19,485 nucleotides of DNA from Candidatus Microgenomates bacterium. Lineage in GTDB: Bacteria; Patescibacteriota; Microgenomatia; UBA1406; GWC2-37-13. Below the pieces are notes generated by a model. The model worked only from the letters and a program-made list of their open reading frames with translations. It was not told the origin of the DNA and searched no databases. The position numbers and the translations under genes were made by a program. The stretch is from contig JACOTV010000053.1 in NCBI GenBank assembly GCA_016178125.1, forward strand, positions 1 through 19,485, given 5' to 3'. Shown here one piece after another: positions 13,611 to 19,485 of this stretch; position 1 is the stretch's first letter; every line of letters begins with the position of its first letter.

Positions 13611-14240
13611 ATGGCTATGCAATCGTCTAAAACACAGACTGGTCACAGCAGCAAAGTAAAGAATCCTCATGAAGCGATTTTGGACATCGGACACGATGTC
13701 GGTAAAACCGCCCTCGACAGTGCAAAAGGCATAGGCGCGGGGGTCATGGATTCCTTTTTTGGCGGAGACGATGACTTTGATTTATGGGAACAAGAACTCC
13801 AAGGCTCGGCCCATTCTCCCGATAAAAAGCACGAAGAACCCAAACCTAAAGCTGCCAAAAATGAGCTTTTTCATTTTGCCAAGCATCACGAAACCGTTGA
13901 AGTTCAGCAAGAGATCAAGCAGCTTTTGGAGATCATCCACGAAGAAATTAAAGCTCTTGAGCGCCAAAACGAGGCGTTTTTGTCGGATGTTAAAGACATA
14001 GAAGCCGCAGCAATCAGCGAACTTCCCGAAACACCGGGCATTTACCATGTACGCTTTTTTGAAACACTTCTTTCGATCGTTCGTGCACTACGTATGAAAG
14101 TCGGCGAATCAACCACCTGGCTCGATGCTATGGTTAGTAAGAAAAAAAAGCGTGGATCGCTTTTTGCGAGCCGTTCAAAAGATCAAGGAACTCAGTATTC
14201 TCTTTCTCAGGAAATGCAGGTTACCCGTAGCGTGCAGTAA
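13611..14240 (+). CDS. DUF5660-like protein of unknown function
   Basis: This 209-residue soluble protein is, from memory, a member of the Patescibacteria-restricted DUF5660 family. It has a Gly/Asp-rich N terminus, an acidic stretch (GGDDDFDLWEQEL, 51-63), a long charged helix (about 90-128, with EIKQLLEIIHEEIKALERQN), a PGIYHVRFFE segment (141-150), a further helix with TTWLDAM, and a basic KKKKRGSLFASRSK tail ending SLSQEMQVTRSVQ. The C-terminal part looks strongly conserved by its composition and could bind RNA or another partner. Function is unknown. Its start may be the second Met at 13617. It converges with the next gene with a one-base gap. Confidence 0.85.
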   Translation: MAMQSSKTQTGHSSKVKNPHEAILDIGHDVGKTALDSAKGIGAGVMDSFFGGDDDFDLWEQELQGSAHSPDKKHEEPKPKAAKNELFHFAKHHETVEVQQEIKQLLEIIHEEIKALERQNEAFLSDVKDIEAAAISELPETPGIYHVRFFETLLSIVRALRMKVGESTTWLDAMVSKKKKRGSLFASRSKDQGTQYSLSQEMQVTRSVQ

Positions 14241-14241
14241 T

Positions 14242-14841
14242 CTACTCCAGCGCGTCTATAAATCTATTTACGCTGTTTGCCCAACTCCCTCCCGGCGAAC
14301 CAGGATTATACTTTGACATAATTTGACTCGCAGTCACGGGCCCGCGATCGATGTAGTACTTCTTGAGTCCTCGGCTGACGGTATCAATAGCCTCTTCGTA
14401 GTCGGCAAACCGCGTGATGGTATTGCCGTAAATTCCCCACCCCCAACAGTTATGTGAATTAACCGGAATTTTGGCGCACAAGCCCGATTCTTGCATAGCA
14501 ATTGCCGGAAGCAAACGGTAATCCATGTTGTTTTTGTCGGCGGTCTGGACGATGAATTCGGCGTGCTCGTAGAGGGGTGAATTGTAGCGGCGTAGGAATC
14601 GTTTTAGGTTTGCGACACGGCTATCGGCGATATCGACTTGCTCCTGTATCTCGCCCGCTGCCTCGGGCTTTGCCGATTGGGCAAACTGGTCATTTGCCGG
14701 ATACCCGCTTTCAATCTCGTCGAGAATAACCGATGCCGCTTGGAGTCGTTTCACTTTTTTGACATACGTCATGGTAATCGCCAAATTAGCGATTATGAGA
14801 AATACAAAAAGGAGCAACCACAAAAGAGTCTTACGGCGCAT
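14242..14841 (-). CDS. Membrane-anchored lysozyme-like protein
   Basis: This 199-residue protein is a paralogue of the secreted protein at 12086. An N-terminal helix (about 6-25) after RRK acts as anchor or uncleaved signal, then a linker, then the lysozyme-like domain (about 80-199): YRLLPAIAMQESGLC (108-122) with E118 as likely acid, HNCWGWGIYG (130-139), and a SWANSVNRFIDALE end. C122 and C132 could form a disulfide. A role in peptidoglycan turnover at the membrane is likely from family. TAAGAT lies 6 bases before the ATG (14848-14853), a possible leaderless -10. Confidence 0.85.
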   Translation of the reverse strand: MRRKTLLWLLLFVFLIIANLAITMTYVKKVKRLQAASVILDEIESGYPANDQFAQSAKPEAAGEIQEQVDIADSRVANLKRFLRRYNSPLYEHAEFIVQTADKNNMDYRLLPAIAMQESGLCAKIPVNSHNCWGWGIYGNTITRFADYEEAIDTVSRGLKKYYIDRGPVTASQIMSKYNPGSPGGSWANSVNRFIDALE

Positions 14842-14863
14842 AGGTATATCTTATTTTATCAAC

Positions 14864-15421
14864 TTATTTCATCCGGTAAAAGTAGGTATCGTATGGTTTT
14901 GCGGATACTGTTTTTTCTAGTAAATGTTCCCAGCGCTTAATAGTAAACGCATGAGATATAAACAGCGTCTTTTTTTTCGACTCCTTTTGCCATTTTGGGG
15001 CAAATTTTGCTAGGAGCTGTGGAAGGAGGAAGAGGTACACGATATCGTATTTGCCAACGTCGATGTCGCGTAGGTTTTTATTTTCGAATTTGATGCGCGC
15101 GCCGCTTAAGCGGCGCGCGCCCCATCGTGCTTGCTTCAGCACAATTGGATTAATATCGACTCCATACCCAGTTACACCGTATTGACTCACCGCATGAATG
15201 AGCATACGGCCGTCGCCGCACCCTAGCTCTAAGACCTTCATTCCTTTTTTGAAGTGCGCCTCCTTGAGAATTTTGTCAAGAACGGCTGTTTTAGTAGGAA
15301 CGTACGGTGATCCTTTAAACGAAGAGTAAATAAGAAAGCAGGTATATACGAAGAATACTATGAGAAACACAAGAAACAGCAGCGATGTCGACAGGCTGAT
15401 CAATGCAGGCAGCATCTGCAT
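14864..15421 (-). CDS. Membrane-anchored methyltransferase, FAM173/ATPSCKMT-like
   Basis: This 185-residue protein has an N-terminal transmembrane helix (about 10-33), a GSPYVPT motif (37-43), SAM-binding motif I VLELGCGDGRML (63-74), motif II GYGVDINP (85-92), and a LLPQLL segment (132-137) in place of the usual active-site strand. The PYVPT plus GxGDGR layout with an N-terminal helix recalls the FAM173/ATPSCKMT lysine methyltransferases that modify the ATP synthase c subunit. That assignment is from memory and the substrate is unknown. Residues 101-109 are encoded by a 26-base perfect palindrome. It diverges from tRNA-Arg. Confidence 0.8.
   Translation of the reverse strand: MQMLPALISLSTSLLFLVFLIVFFVYTCFLIYSSFKGSPYVPTKTAVLDKILKEAHFKKGMKVLELGCGDGRMLIHAVSQYGVTGYGVDINPIVLKQARWGARRLSGARIKFENKNLRDIDVGKYDIVYLFLLPQLLAKFAPKWQKESKKKTLFISHAFTIKRWEHLLEKTVSAKPYDTYFYRMK
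15095..15120. repeat. 26-base perfect palindrome inside a gene
   Basis: The sequence is a perfect self-complement centred on CTTAAG (15105-15110), with arms rich in GCGC. It is far more GC-rich than the surrounding gene. It reads in frame as residues 101-109 of the methyltransferase, a position between Rossmann elements that usually tolerates insertions. Confidence 0.95.
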
Positions 15422-15423
15422 AG

Positions 15424-15429
15424 TATAAT
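15424..15429 (+). promoter_or_regulatory. -10 box of tRNA-Arg
   Basis: TATAAT ends 9 bases before the tRNA 5' end. On the minus strand the same spot gives TATATT and TATACT just before the methyltransferase ATG, so the 17-base gap must serve both directions. Confidence 0.5.
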
Positions 15430-15438
15430 ATACCCTAC

Positions 15439-15513
15439 GCCCTTATAGCTTAATGGATAGAGTACTTGGCTTCGAACCAAGTGATGGGGGTTCGATTCCC
15501 TCTAAGGGCACCA
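15439..15513 (+). tRNA. tRNA-Arg (TCG)
   Basis: The acceptor stem GCCCTTA pairs with TAAGGGC. The anticodon stem CTTGG/CCAAG encloses loop CTTCGAA with anticodon TCG (15472-15474). The T arm has GGGTTCGATTCCC. The discriminator is A, and here the CCA end is encoded (15511-15513), unlike in the other two tRNAs of the window. Confidence 0.95.
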
Positions 15514-15538
15514 CTTACATGGTGTGTTCATTTTTTGC

Positions 15539-15544
15539 TACAAT
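15539..15544 (+). promoter_or_regulatory. Extended -10 promoter of the ABC exporter
   Basis: TGC-TACAAT ends 7 bases before the ATG at 15552. It lies about 25 bases after tRNA-Arg and supports the start chosen for the ATPase gene. Confidence 0.55.
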
Positions 15545-15551
15545 GATTCGT

Positions 15552-16514
15552 ATGTCTCGGATCATTGAAGTTAAAGACCTCATAAAAAAATACAAAAAGG
15601 CCGAGAAGAATGCGGTCAACGATATCTCGTTTTCCGTTGAAGAAGGATCATTTTTTGCATTCTTGGGACCCAATGGAGCCGGAAAAACTACCACAATTTC
15701 TATTCTCACGACTACCCTTTCGAAAACGTCTGGGTCAGTTGTTATCGCAGGGCACGACCTCGACCGTGAGCCCGCCAAAGTGCGGCGATCAATAGGCGTC
15801 ATTTTTCAGCAACCGAGCCTTGACTTAAATCTCACCGCCGAAGAAAACATTCGTCTGCATTCGGTGCTGTATGGATTGTATCCGTTTCGTCCGTTTTTTG
15901 GCATGATGCCACAAGAATATAAAGATAAAGTGCATGAACTCGCAAAAGTCGTTGGGATTTCTAAGGAATTATTTAATCCTATCAAAACGTTCTCGGGCGG
16001 CATGAAGCGAAAACTCGAAATTATTCGGAGTTTAATTCACAATCCCAAAGTACTCTTTCTCGATGAGCCTACCTCGGGTCTTGATCCGGTGAGTCGGAAG
16101 AATCTGTGGGATTACATTCAAAACGTTCGCCACAAAAACCAAACGACCATTTTTCTCACGACGCATTACCTTGAAGAAGCCGAGGAAGCCGACGAAGTTT
16201 CTATTATCAATCACGGTAAAATAATAACCCACGGGACTCCCGACAAGATTAAACAGGACTTGGTCGAAGAATATATAACCATCGATTCTAAAACGCAAGA
16301 TGCCTTGGTTATGGAACTCAATGCCAAAAAATTAAAGCACACCCCGCTTGCTGATGGATCGATTAAAGTCGATCTTCAAAAAAAACATCCGCAAGAAGTT
16401 ATACAAAAAATTCAGACGAAATTGAGTACTCTCAGAATTCATACCCCCACCCTGGAAGAAGCGTACGTCGAAATCATTGCCAATTCAGAAAATCACCATC
16501 ATGCGCGATCTTAA
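15552..16514 (+). CDS. ABC-2 type exporter, ATP-binding protein
   Basis: This 320-residue ATPase powers the permease encoded next. Walker A GPNGAGKTT (39-47), Q-loop Q86, signature SGGMKR (148-153), Walker B LFLDEP (168-173) and switch His H205 are all present. The C-terminal extension (about 235-320), ending LEEAYVEI, is typical of the DrrA/CcmA-type drug and polysaccharide exporters. Longer frames from 15453 would overlap tRNA-Arg, and an ATG at 15543 lies inside the -10 box, so 15552 (MSRIIEVKDL) is preferred. It overlaps the permease by 14 bases. The substrate cannot be told. Confidence 0.93.
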   Translation: MSRIIEVKDLIKKYKKAEKNAVNDISFSVEEGSFFAFLGPNGAGKTTTISILTTTLSKTSGSVVIAGHDLDREPAKVRRSIGVIFQQPSLDLNLTAEENIRLHSVLYGLYPFRPFFGMMPQEYKDKVHELAKVVGISKELFNPIKTFSGGMKRKLEIIRSLIHNPKVLFLDEPTSGLDPVSRKNLWDYIQNVRHKNQTTIFLTTHYLEEAEEADEVSIINHGKIITHGTPDKIKQDLVEEYITIDSKTQDALVMELNAKKLKHTPLADGSIKVDLQKKHPQEVIQKIQTKLSTLRIHTPTLEEAYVEIIANSENHHHARS

Positions 16515-17280
16515 CGCCATTTTCACGATCGCGTTTCGAGATGTAACAAAGTTTTTGCGTGATCGTTCGCGCATTGTTGCGACATTTATGTTCCCGATTA
16601 TTTTTGTCGGTATTTTGGGGAGCAGTATTCAGTCGAATCTTGCCGGGAAATCGGGATACAATTTTTTAACATTTGTATTCATCGGAACGATCGCACAAAC
16701 ACTGTTTCAGTCGACTGCGTCAGGGATAATATCGCTCATTGAGGACCGCGAAAATGATTTTTCACAAGAAATGTTTGTCTCCCCTATTTCACGCTACAGC
16801 ATTATCCTCGGAAAAATTTTAGGCGAATCAATCGTGGCGTATGTACAAATCATCGGGATACTTATCCTAGGAGTTGTGCTCGGTGTTCCCATGTCGTTTC
16901 CCGATATTCTCAAAATACTTCCACTAGGGCTCGTTATTTGTTTCATGGGCGGTGCGTTTGGGATATTGGTTATGTCGCAACTCAATAGTCAACGCTCGGC
17001 TAACCAAATATTTCCGTTCGTCATACTCCCACAGTTTTTTCTGGCCGGGGTTTTTACGCCGATAAAAACACTACCACCGATTTTATTTGTGCTCTCACGT
17101 ATTGCTCCTATGACCTACGCAGTCGATTTTATACGAAGCGTGTATTACTGGGGAAAGCCCGAGTATTCACAAGTTGTATTGTTTAGTCCCCTTACTGACT
17201 TCATGGTCATTGCGACGGTGTCGATCGTGTTTATTGCATCGGGTACGTATTTCTTTATTAACAATGAGCGAAATAGATAA
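16501..17280 (+). CDS. ABC-2 type exporter, permease
   Basis: This 259-residue permease has six hydrophobic segments and the ABC-2 features: a cytoplasmic N-terminal helix (TIAFRDVTKFLRDRSR), a first helix with FPIIFVGILG, an EMFVSPISRYSIILGK loop with charged turn, and the late motif LPPILFVLSRIAPMTYAVDFIR. The ATG at 16501 lies within the end of the ATPase gene; an in-frame ATG at 16477 lies deeper in it and would only add eight residues. The pair forms one exporter. A small membrane protein follows after 3 bases. Confidence 0.92.
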   Translation: MRDLNAIFTIAFRDVTKFLRDRSRIVATFMFPIIFVGILGSSIQSNLAGKSGYNFLTFVFIGTIAQTLFQSTASGIISLIEDRENDFSQEMFVSPISRYSIILGKILGESIVAYVQIIGILILGVVLGVPMSFPDILKILPLGLVICFMGGAFGILVMSQLNSQRSANQIFPFVILPQFFLAGVFTPIKTLPPILFVLSRIAPMTYAVDFIRSVYYWGKPEYSQVVLFSPLTDFMVIATVSIVFIASGTYFFINNERNR

Positions 17281-17283
17281 CTC

Positions 17284-17607
17284 ATGAAGTTTTCGATTAA
17301 TTCAACGGTCCGCGATATATTGATCATTGTTCTGTCGCTTGCGATACTTAGTTCGGTTCAATTGCCGCTTTTTGGTTTTGTCGTGTTTTCCCTATTTAGG
17401 GTAGCGTTTACGGTAAAGCTGATCATAACGCTCGCCCTTATCACATGGCTCATCACGCTACTGCCTTCGCCGCTTCGAGAAATTGGGTGCATATTTTTCG
17501 TACTGTGGATTTTTTCGACCTTCAATTTCTTTGGCGCATGGAATTGGATTATCATGCTGGTTTTGGTTATGTTCCTCTTCTTATGGATACTGGGGCTTTT
17601 TGGGTAA
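17284..17607 (+). CDS. Small membrane protein of unknown function
   Basis: This 107-residue protein has three or four hydrophobic helices (about 10-35, 40-58, 66-80, 84-106) and few charged residues. I recognise no family. It begins 3 bases after the exporter permease on the same strand, so it is likely cotranscribed and may be an accessory subunit. It converges with the YggT-like gene with a 10-base gap that holds no clear terminator. Confidence 0.7.
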   Translation: MKFSINSTVRDILIIVLSLAILSSVQLPLFGFVVFSLFRVAFTVKLIITLALITWLITLLPSPLREIGCIFFVLWIFSTFNFFGAWNWIIMLVLVMFLFLWILGLFG

Positions 17608-17617
17608 GCGTAGATAT

Positions 17618-17992
17618 TTAGAGTTTTTCGTCGAGCTCTTGGCGGGATTCGGGCTTGGCGATTTTTATGAGGCTTACGATAATCCATGCCGCGATAATAT
17701 ATACGAGCATCGCAACGTATATAGACCATTCAAATTCGGTCTTGTTCACAATCGAGGAGTCAAACATTTTTAAAAAGGGGTACGCAAACACATCGCTCAC
17801 CCCGTAAATAAATGAGACAAATAAACTTTCTACATTTGCCCCCAGAAGTTTAAAGAGCGTTCTGAATATGAGAATGACTTCGATTACTAAGCAGATGTAC
17901 CAGATAACCTGATGGGTCTTAACGATCACCGTCTTTTTTGTATAGGTAGTTTTCGCCTGTTTGCTGTCTGTTTGTGGATGAGTTTCTTGCAT
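17618..17992 (-). CDS. YggT-like membrane protein
   Basis: This 124-residue protein has a polar, Lys/Thr-rich N terminus (1-26), a helix (about 27-48), the stretch FKLLGANVESLFVSFIYGVSD (47-67, interrupted by no charges except at its ends), an amphipathic region (68-90) and a last helix (about 90-110). The LLGAN and F-YxxSD pattern is like the YggT family of small membrane proteins, whose function is unclear. A TATAAT lies 12 bases before the ATG. Confidence 0.65.
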   Translation of the reverse strand: MQETHPQTDSKQAKTTYTKKTVIVKTHQVIWYICLVIEVILIFRTLFKLLGANVESLFVSFIYGVSDVFAYPFLKMFDSSIVNKTEFEWSIYVAMLVYIIAAWIIVSLIKIAKPESRQELDEKL

Positions 17993-18004
17993 GGCTTAAA
18001 AGAT

Positions 18005-18010
18005 ATTATA
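18005..18010 (-). promoter_or_regulatory. -10 box of the YggT-like gene
   Basis: TATAAT on the minus strand ends 12 bases before the ATG at 17992, leaving at most a very short leader without a Shine-Dalgarno sequence. Confidence 0.5.
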
Positions 18011-18027
18011 CGGCATTGAAATAGTTT

Positions 18028-18642
18028 TTATTGGCATTTTGATGGGGGTATTTTGACCGTTATAGTTTCAAACCCGAGACCAGTTAGGAGTGAGCTAACT
18101 TGTCGTTTAGCATTGTCTGACGCGGTTACGAGAATGTTTCCGTCGCACGCCGCTTGGCGAATAGACTTTTCAGCCGCCTGGCGCACCGCGGACTCAAGCT
18201 CGGTATCGTTACGGCGGAGTAAACCCTGAGAGCGATCATATACTTTAGTCTGTGAATTATCGAGCGTCGCGACGAGAATTTGTGCCGCAGGTAGCGTAAC
18301 CGTAACCGTACGACCTTCTATTGTTATGTCGCGACCTGAGAACTGCGAAAGGTCGAGCCCCGCGATTACTTGTCCGTGAGCTATAAGCAGAATTTTGTCA
18401 CCGAACAAGAATCGGGAAATCGCGTTTGAGTCGTTTGTTTTTGCGTCAATAACCTTCTCAATCGTGAAGCTTGCCGTCTCAAGCCGCGCAAGCGAGCGTA
18501 CTTGTTTGATAACGGCGGCTCGGTTCACGTTGATGTCAAACGAAGCAGGTTTAAGAAGCGGCTTAATAACCGCAATTATAGCAATGAGCACGACTACTGC
18601 GCAAAGTACAAAAAACAACATTTTCAACCGCGCATGCGTCAT
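18028..18642 (-). CDS. DUF4230 family protein
   Basis: This 204-residue protein has an N-terminal transmembrane helix (about 8-30) and an extracytoplasmic domain with the DUF4230 pattern: ARLETASFTIEKVI, KILLIAHGQVIAGLDLSQF, VTVTLPAAQIL, and a C-terminal AAEKSIRQAA helix followed by a LGFETITVKI strand. The function of the family is unknown. The start at 18642 (MTHARLKML) is chosen over an upstream Met at 18699 because TATACT lies 8 bases before it and the longer version would overlap the KGG gene. Confidence 0.85.
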   Translation of the reverse strand: MTHARLKMLFFVLCAVVVLIAIIAVIKPLLKPASFDINVNRAAVIKQVRSLARLETASFTIEKVIDAKTNDSNAISRFLFGDKILLIAHGQVIAGLDLSQFSGRDITIEGRTVTVTLPAAQILVATLDNSQTKVYDRSQGLLRRNDTELESAVRQAAEKSIRQAACDGNILVTASDNAKRQVSSLLTGLGFETITVKIPPSKCQ

Positions 18643-18650
18643 ATAAGTAC

Positions 18651-18656
18651 AGTATA
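18651..18656 (-). promoter_or_regulatory. -10 box of the DUF4230 gene
   Basis: TATACT on the minus strand ends 8 bases before the ATG at 18642, the leaderless geometry seen elsewhere. It lies in the gap between the KGG stop and this gene. Confidence 0.55.
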
Positions 18657-18664
18657 CAGGAGTT

Positions 18665-18796
18665 TTATCGAGTACTTGTCCGCGTGCGCGGACGGCCACC
18701 GCCGCGCGAGGCCTTTCCTCCCTGGCTTTGAATACGCCGTTTGTCTTCGTCGCTCATATTTGGTGATCCGAGTCCACGATTAGATGTGTTTGCCAT
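18665..18796 (-). CDS. KGG-type small stress protein
   Basis: This 43-residue protein was found by reading the minus strand directly. It begins MANTSNRGLGSPNMSDEDKR and contains one KGG-like motif, RGLGSPNMSDEDKRRIQSQG then GKASRGGGRPR. The pattern G-S/L-M-x-(D/E)-x-K-x-x-(I)-x-x-x-GGKAS is that of general stress proteins of the GsiB/KGG type, very hydrophilic and probably disordered. The tail is Arg-rich, so it might bind nucleic acid. A strong ribosome binding site GGGGGTGA precedes it, which is exceptional in this window and suggests abundant product. The DUF4230 gene follows on the same strand. Confidence 0.8.
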   Translation of the reverse strand: MANTSNRGLGSPNMSDEDKRRIQSQGGKASRGGGRPRTRTSTR

Positions 18797-18801
18797 AGTA
18801 T

Positions 18802-18809
18802 TCACCCCC
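18802..18809 (-). promoter_or_regulatory. Strong Shine-Dalgarno of the KGG gene
   Basis: On the minus strand GGGGGTGA lies 5 bases before the ATG at 18796. Together with 7078-7088 it is one of only two strong ribosome binding sites in the window. Confidence 0.75.
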
Positions 18810-18855
18810 TTTTCTAAAACATACCATCACAATAAACCATGGCGTTAAGATCGAA

Positions 18856-19485
18856 TTGAGAGTCTGGCATGAATCGGGTAAGAAGTGGCTGAGAACTCTG
18901 TCGCTTCTTATTGCTTTCGGTCTGGTCGTTGTCGGGTTTTTTATGACCCACGTCCCTCTGACCGAAAAATATGCTGGAATATCGTCGATTGCGGTGCTGG
19001 TGTTTGCATGGCCTGCGTACTATTCGATCACACGATCGATAGGAGTTCGACGGGGCTTGCCGCTACTTGCAGTACTCACCCTATATGCGCTTCTTATAGA
19101 AACGGTCGCTCTTCGGACGGGGTTTCCGTATGGGAATTTCATATATACCGGAAAGATCGGGGTGAAGCTATTTGGTGTTACACCGTGGACGGTGGCGTTT
19201 GCGTGGCCGCCGTTGGCCATTGGCTCGTACGCGGCGGCCACGCATTTGACCCCAAAAAAATCCGCACGGGCTGCCATTGCCACATTCCTCCTCGTCATGG
19301 CTGACATGGTTATCGATCCTGCGTCGGTGTCGTTGGGGTTTTGGAAATACGTACGCGGTGGATTTTTTTACGGTGTTCCTCTATCGAATTTTCTTGGGTG
19401 GATCGGCACAGGGTTCATTGGCGTACTGATACTTTCTCGATTTCTGAGTTCGCATAAGCCGTGGCCACGATCGTACACATCGAGT
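18856..19485 (+). CDS. Carotenoid biosynthesis protein (CruF/DUF422-like), partial
   Basis: This frame of 210 codons runs off the right edge without a stop. It encodes a polytopic membrane protein with the family pattern: ALRTGFPYGNFIYTGKIG, FGVTPWTVAFAWPPL, a DMVIDPASVSLGFW segment (the Asp residues fit the metal/active-site motif of hydratases), and YGVPLSNFLGWIGTG. CruF is the bisanhydrobacterioruberin/carotenoid hydratase family; substrate is uncertain. No ATG is available before the first membrane helix. TTG at 18856 (leading VWHESGKKWLRTLSLLIAF) is the best start; the frame is open from 18799. A 13-bp inverted repeat lies inside. It diverges from the KGG gene. Confidence 0.82.
   Translation, partial: MRVWHESGKKWLRTLSLLIAFGLVVVGFFMTHVPLTEKYAGISSIAVLVFAWPAYYSITRSIGVRRGLPLLAVLTLYALLIETVALRTGFPYGNFIYTGKIGVKLFGVTPWTVAFAWPPLAIGSYAAATHLTPKKSARAAIATFLLVMADMVIDPASVSLGFWKYVRGGFFYGVPLSNFLGWIGTGFIGVLILSRFLSSHKPWPRSYTSS
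19200..19244. repeat. Perfect 13-bp inverted repeat inside the CruF-like gene
   Basis: TGCGTGGCCGCCG (19200-19212) is the exact reverse complement of CGGCGGCCACGCA (19232-19244), with a 19-base loop. It codes for AWPP and AAATH-type residues. It is the third long inverted repeat found inside a gene of this window. Confidence 0.9.

Noticed and set aside
15453..15551. Longer start for the ABC ATPase beginning within tRNA-Arg
   Set aside because: It would translate the tRNA; the -10 box and family alignment support the ATG at 15552.
18885..19304. 139-codon plus-strand frame over the CruF-like gene
   Set aside because: The frame one base over encodes the recognisable family motifs through the window end; this one is Cys-rich nonsense.

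Overview
The window looks like a chromosome segment of a Candidate Phyla Radiation (Patescibacteria) bacterium; the exact lineage cannot be read from it. Signs of this are a threonyl-tRNA synthetase without its TGS domain, a 292-residue trigger factor without its PPIase domain, a 312-residue ObgE without a C-terminal extension, a protein that looks like the Patescibacteria-restricted DUF5660 family, small lysozyme-like proteins, and many short membrane proteins of unknown function. TAA, TAG and TGA all appear to act as stops, so the standard bacterial code fits.

Layout. Positions 1-312 hold the first codons of a gene leaving the left edge and a probable structured RNA. Positions 313-3102 (minus) are the translation cluster thrS-infC-rpmI-rplT. 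Positions 3126-3858 (minus) hold a membrane protein and a doubtful small ORF. Positions 3917-4243 (plus) hold tRNA-Val and tRNA-Asp among palindromic repeats, including an interrupted copy of the tRNA-Val 5' end. obgE follows on the minus strand. Positions 5466-8008 (plus) encode two adjacent secreted proteins built from the same Asn/Gly/Thr-rich unit of about 92 residues, closed by a terminator. Positions 8159-9695 (minus) are two paralogous eight-helix membrane proteins, divergent from a PAS histidine kinase (9726-11599) that is split and lacks its phosphoacceptor helix, followed by a single-domain response regulator. Positions 12086-14841 hold a secreted lysozyme-like protein, trigger factor, the DUF5660-like protein and a second, membrane-anchored lysozyme-like paralogue. 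Then come a membrane-anchored methyltransferase, tRNA-Arg, an ABC-2 exporter with a small membrane protein, a YggT-like protein, a DUF4230 protein, a 43-residue KGG-type stress protein and a carotenoid-biosynthesis (CruF-like) gene cut by the right edge.

Two themes cross the window. First, most transcription-unit starts have a TATAAT-like box ending 6-8 bases before the ATG, as expected for leaderless mRNAs; only the second repeat protein (7097) and the KGG protein (18796) have strong Shine-Dalgarno sequences. Second, long perfect inverted repeats lie inside genes (10802-10856, 11011-11026, 15095-15120, 19200-19244) and in the tRNA-Val region, which suggests palindrome-forming elements or template-switching.

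The best candidate for an undescribed system is the pair of repeat proteins, a likely cell-surface fibre or coat. The neighbouring membrane-sensor pair with a kinase lacking its phosphoacceptor is the second.
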